The notes below the pieces were generated by a model. The model saw only the letters and a program-made list of their open reading frames with translations. It was not told the origin of the DNA and made no database searches. The position numbers and the translations under genes are program-made. 64,000 bases of DNA from Saccharomyces mikatae IFO 1815 (Eukaryota > Ascomycota > Saccharomycetes > Saccharomycetales > Saccharomycetaceae), in assembly GCF_947241705.1 (NCBI RefSeq), contig NC_079263.1, forward strand, positions 1-64,000, written 5' to 3'. Positions 61,767 through 64,000 of this stretch are shown here, piece by piece. Positions within the stretch are counted from its first letter, which is position 1, and the number at the start of each line of letters is the position of its first letter.

Positions 61767-63152
61767 CTATTTTTCTTGAGGATATTTTTCTTCCAAAAAC
61801 TTCAGTTTACTCTTGAAAGTGTCCGAATCAAAATAGCAACCCTTTAACCATTGTTGATTTGAGTTTGTTAATGAATTGGCGTGCAAAATCCTTCTGTTAT
61901 TAAAAATGACACAGCAGTTTTCGGGCAACTGTAATCTAAATTGATTGTTGAAATCATTTATGTGACTTTCGAAGAGATTCAACCCTCTAACGAAGGACTT
62001 AAACAAAAACCTCTCTGTTAGTTTGGCCGGCGTAGTAATTAAATTTAAATCTGGATTGTTATTTAAATCTGATGGCTTGTCGTAAATACCAAAAGTGAAA
62101 GGTGCTTGATATGGGGGGGAGTAGTTGATGCATTTAATCAGTGTCTCATAATTGCCTAGCAAAGTGTTGTCTTCGTTAATGTCGTAGTGTTCGATTAAAG
62201 GTTTGGATTGGTAGTATCTTTTATCACCGTTCTCATAAATATAATTGACAGGCACGATTTGTAAAGCCTCGTAAGCTTCAAAATCCGATTCCCTAACGTT
62301 ACGTGTCGCATAGAATGCATCCACAAAATAATTCATGGGTCTAGTACTGGGATCCCCCCCTTTGGTAGCAGGCAAAGACTGTAAAATTTGGAAACCTGGC
62401 ACATTTTCCAAAAACGGTAAATCCGTATGCAGCGGTAAGTCTTTATTGGCGTAATGAGCATTCACACTTGTTGCCTGTGACGCATTCACATCAAATGTAC
62501 CTTCACCATGTACGGTTGATCTAATAGGCCCGATCCTTTCACAGATCTTTTGTATAGTAAGGCCCTCAGCAGAAGATGAAGGTGTACCGGAAACGAAAGC
62601 GATACCGAATTTTTGTAGATTGACTAGTGTTTGAAAAAGCTTTGTGTCATCTTTAGAGTCAATGAACTCGTTATAATCCACAGAGAGCAAGTCCTTGACG
62701 TTATTCTTCAAAATACGCTTGTTCCATAGCTGGGGCTTGTATCTAGATTCCTCCTTTCTTGTGGCCGGAGAAACAAAACTGGATCCCTTATAGTCGACAA
62801 AAAATTGTAAAGGAAACTGGTGATGGCCACCATCTTGCCATTTTACTACCAGAGATTTCCCATCTTGAGATATTTGAATGTCCTTAGGAGCGGTCAATTT
62901 CTCATTATGATACAGTTCCCCCGTGGTGACCAGATTGGCACTGTGCGACGCATCTCTAAGGAAGACGTTGTTAAAGCAAACGGAAACCGGTTTGCTAGAC
63001 TCTTCCATAGAAAAAGTAATTGTCGTTGAGTCTCTATTAAAGTACGTCTTGATGATATGCCCTCGATTTGCAGCCGCAGATGTGTACGCTCTTGGTGTAG
63101 TGGTTAGTTTGGCGAGGATTCGAGACCCCCTGCCTATATGTGATCTTAGCAT
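61767..63152 (-). CDS. AIM17: Mitochondrial Fe(II)/2-oxoglutarate dioxygenase-like protein Aim17
   Basis: The product is 461 residues (S. cerevisiae 465). The N-terminus MLRSHIGRGSRILAKLTTTP is a clear mitochondrial presequence. An N-terminal GBBH-like DUF971 domain (VSVCFNNVFLRDASHSANLV; SLVVKWQDGGHHQF) precedes a TauD-type dioxygenase domain. Iron ligands are visible as His242-x-Asp244 (LHTDLPF) and the distal His424 (RRILHANS), with a downstream Arg-containing end. It resembles gamma-butyrobetaine dioxygenase of carnitine synthesis, but yeast lacks the complete pathway and the substrate is not established. Name derives from altered inheritance of mitochondria. Confidence 0.94.
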   Translation of the reverse strand: MLRSHIGRGSRILAKLTTTPRAYTSAAANRGHIIKTYFNRDSTTITFSMEESSKPVSVCFNNVFLRDASHSANLVTTGELYHNEKLTAPKDIQISQDGKSLVVKWQDGGHHQFPLQFFVDYKGSSFVSPATRKEESRYKPQLWNKRILKNNVKDLLSVDYNEFIDSKDDTKLFQTLVNLQKFGIAFVSGTPSSSAEGLTIQKICERIGPIRSTVHGEGTFDVNASQATSVNAHYANKDLPLHTDLPFLENVPGFQILQSLPATKGGDPSTRPMNYFVDAFYATRNVRESDFEAYEALQIVPVNYIYENGDKRYYQSKPLIEHYDINEDNTLLGNYETLIKCINYSPPYQAPFTFGIYDKPSDLNNNPDLNLITTPAKLTERFLFKSFVRGLNLFESHINDFNNQFRLQLPENCCVIFNNRRILHANSLTNSNQQWLKGCYFDSDTFKSKLKFLEEKYPQEK

Positions 63153-63590
63153 TTTTAATTGGTGATTGGTTTCTGATAACTTTGTTCTTTTATTAAGTTG
63201 GAGTATGTTCCTGACAAGTTAGAAAGCATCGCCCCTGATCTTTGGATCTAGAAAGGTTTCTCCTTTTATAGATAGCACTTCTCCTCGAGGATCAAACCCG
63301 GAAATGTATTCCCGACCCCCTTACGGCTGTGCAAAGGTCCTTGCTGAGCCATCCAAAGGTAAGAGGAGAAGGGTCCCATGATAACTGATGTTCGAAGGAA
63401 GAATAGATATGAAGCACGGGGTCAATAGAACATTAGGAGTATGTTGATGATGTGTATGATGACAGGTATGATGACAAGTAAGATTATGATTATAATTATG
63501 AGTATGATTATGACTATGGATGTTAAATAGACTATATTATTCCGTATAATATTATTACTAGTGGTAATGCATGACCTTGGTCTGCCTTAT
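63153..63590. other. AIM17 promoter and OPI1 3' region
   Basis: The 438-bp interval contains a purine-rich simple repeat around 63430-63525, built on (T)ATGATGA, TATGATTA and related units on the plus strand. No coding feature is evident. The AT-rich part at 63530-63560 precedes the OPI1 stop. Confidence 0.5.
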
Positions 63591-64000
63591 TTACTCTTTG
63601 CTCTCCTGGAGGTCATTGAAGGGCTTTACGCGATTGGCGTCTCTCTGTTGCTGCTGTCTATACTGTTGCTGCTGCTGCAAGAAACGCTCTCTTATCATCT
63701 CTTTCACCTCCTGTTTTTGCTTCACCCATTCTTCAGCCTTGCCTAAAGTGGAGTCAACCACACCCATGACGTTCCTCACCATCTCCAGAGACTCTTTGGC
63801 GAGGATAAGTACTTTTCCATTGGGGGTGACGGAAAAGGAGGGCGAGACTGTCTCGTCGCCATCTTTACTCCTTTCTTGCCGTTGCTGCAGTAAAATTTGT
63901 TGTCGTTGTTGTCGTTGCTGCTGCTGCTGCTGCTGTTGTTCTTGTTCTGCTTTTTGTTCATGACAATTGGTGTTGAGAGACGAATCGTGGTGCGGCAGTG
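63591..64000 (-). CDS. OPI1: Phospholipid-gene repressor Opi1 (C-terminal part)
   Basis: The minus-strand frame is open from the window edge to a stop at 63591, giving the last 135 or so residues of Opi1. It begins within LPHHDSSLNTNCHEQKAEQE, continues with a Gln run (CAG/CAA), and then the conserved block NGKVLILAKESLEMVRNVMG and GKAEEWVKQKQEVKEMI, which is the activator-interaction domain that binds Ino2. A second Gln-rich tract and a variable tail end the protein. Known role: when phosphatidic acid falls, Opi1 leaves the ER (Scs2) for the nucleus and represses Ino2/Ino4-dependent genes such as INO1. The rest, including the leucine zipper, lies beyond the window. Confidence 0.95.
   Translation of the reverse strand, partial: LPHHDSSLNTNCHEQKAEQEQQQQQQQQRQQRQQILLQQRQERSKDGDETVSPSFSVTPNGKVLILAKESLEMVRNVMGVVDSTLGKAEEWVKQKQEVKEMIRERFLQQQQQYRQQQQRDANRVKPFNDLQESKE

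Noticed and set aside
63571-63963. 130-codon Cys/Ser-rich plus-strand frame at the window end
   Set aside because: Shadow of the Gln-rich OPI1 C-terminus on the opposite strand.

Overview
This is the left end of a yeast chromosome from the Saccharomyces sensu stricto group. It starts in C-rich telomeric repeats and runs through a Y' element, a core X element, decayed subtelomeric gene families and then a long run of unique genes. The gene order ARN1, EFM1, CBP2, MUP3, VMR1, SBP1, RPL8A, GUT1, GOS1, ECM29, OCA5, WSC4, RIM101, YHL026C, SNF6, RIM4, NPR3, tRNA-His, SPO11, AIM17, OPI1 is the order of the left arm of S. cerevisiae chromosome VIII. Many proteins have the S. cerevisiae length but, compared from memory, differ at a level expected between species (Spo11 roughly one residue in five over its first 60; clustered changes even in Rpl8A). 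I therefore favour a sister species of S. cerevisiae (paradoxus, mikatae, jurei or kudriavzevii type) over a laboratory strain, but I cannot fix the species by eye.

Subtelomere (1 to about 16.5 kb). Telomeric repeats (1-145) are followed by a cluster of Tbf1- and Reb1-type sites. An unusual segment of about 1.5 kb then lies distal to the Y' gene. It holds an alpha/beta-hydrolase relic, a solo LTR with target-site duplication and a Rid-family C-terminal relic. The Y' helicase gene (7336 to 1745, minus strand) is open over 1863 codons and carries a large 12-bp/36-bp minisatellite. The core X element, with its origin-type and Abf1 sites, lies at about 8.2-8.85 kb. Next to it is a broken Ty1/copia-type element, probably Ty5-like. 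An intact COS (DUP380) gene, a solo delta LTR and a second, broken DUP380 gene follow. The ARN2-PAU13 block known from S. cerevisiae between COS8 and ECM34 is absent. About 2.8 kb without a recognisable gene precedes ARN1.

Unique region (16.5-64 kb). Genes are compact and mostly intron-free, with functions in iron-siderophore uptake (ARN1), methionine uptake (MUP3), vacuolar ABC transport (VMR1), translation (EFM1, SBP1, RPL8A), mitochondrial splicing (CBP2), glycerol use (GUT1), Golgi fusion (GOS1), proteasome quality control (ECM29), cell wall and pH response (WSC4, RIM101), chromatin remodelling (SNF6), TORC1 control (NPR3), meiosis (RIM4, SPO11) and phospholipid gene repression (OPI1, cut by the window end). 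Several promoters contain the site expected from the gene's job: Aft1 before ARN1, Met31/32 before MUP3, Rap1 before RPL8A, the proteasome PACE element before ECM29, and two URS1 sites before RIM4.

I found no convincing new multi-gene system. The most unusual part is the mosaic between the telomeric repeats and the Y' gene, followed by the rearranged ARN2-less interval.
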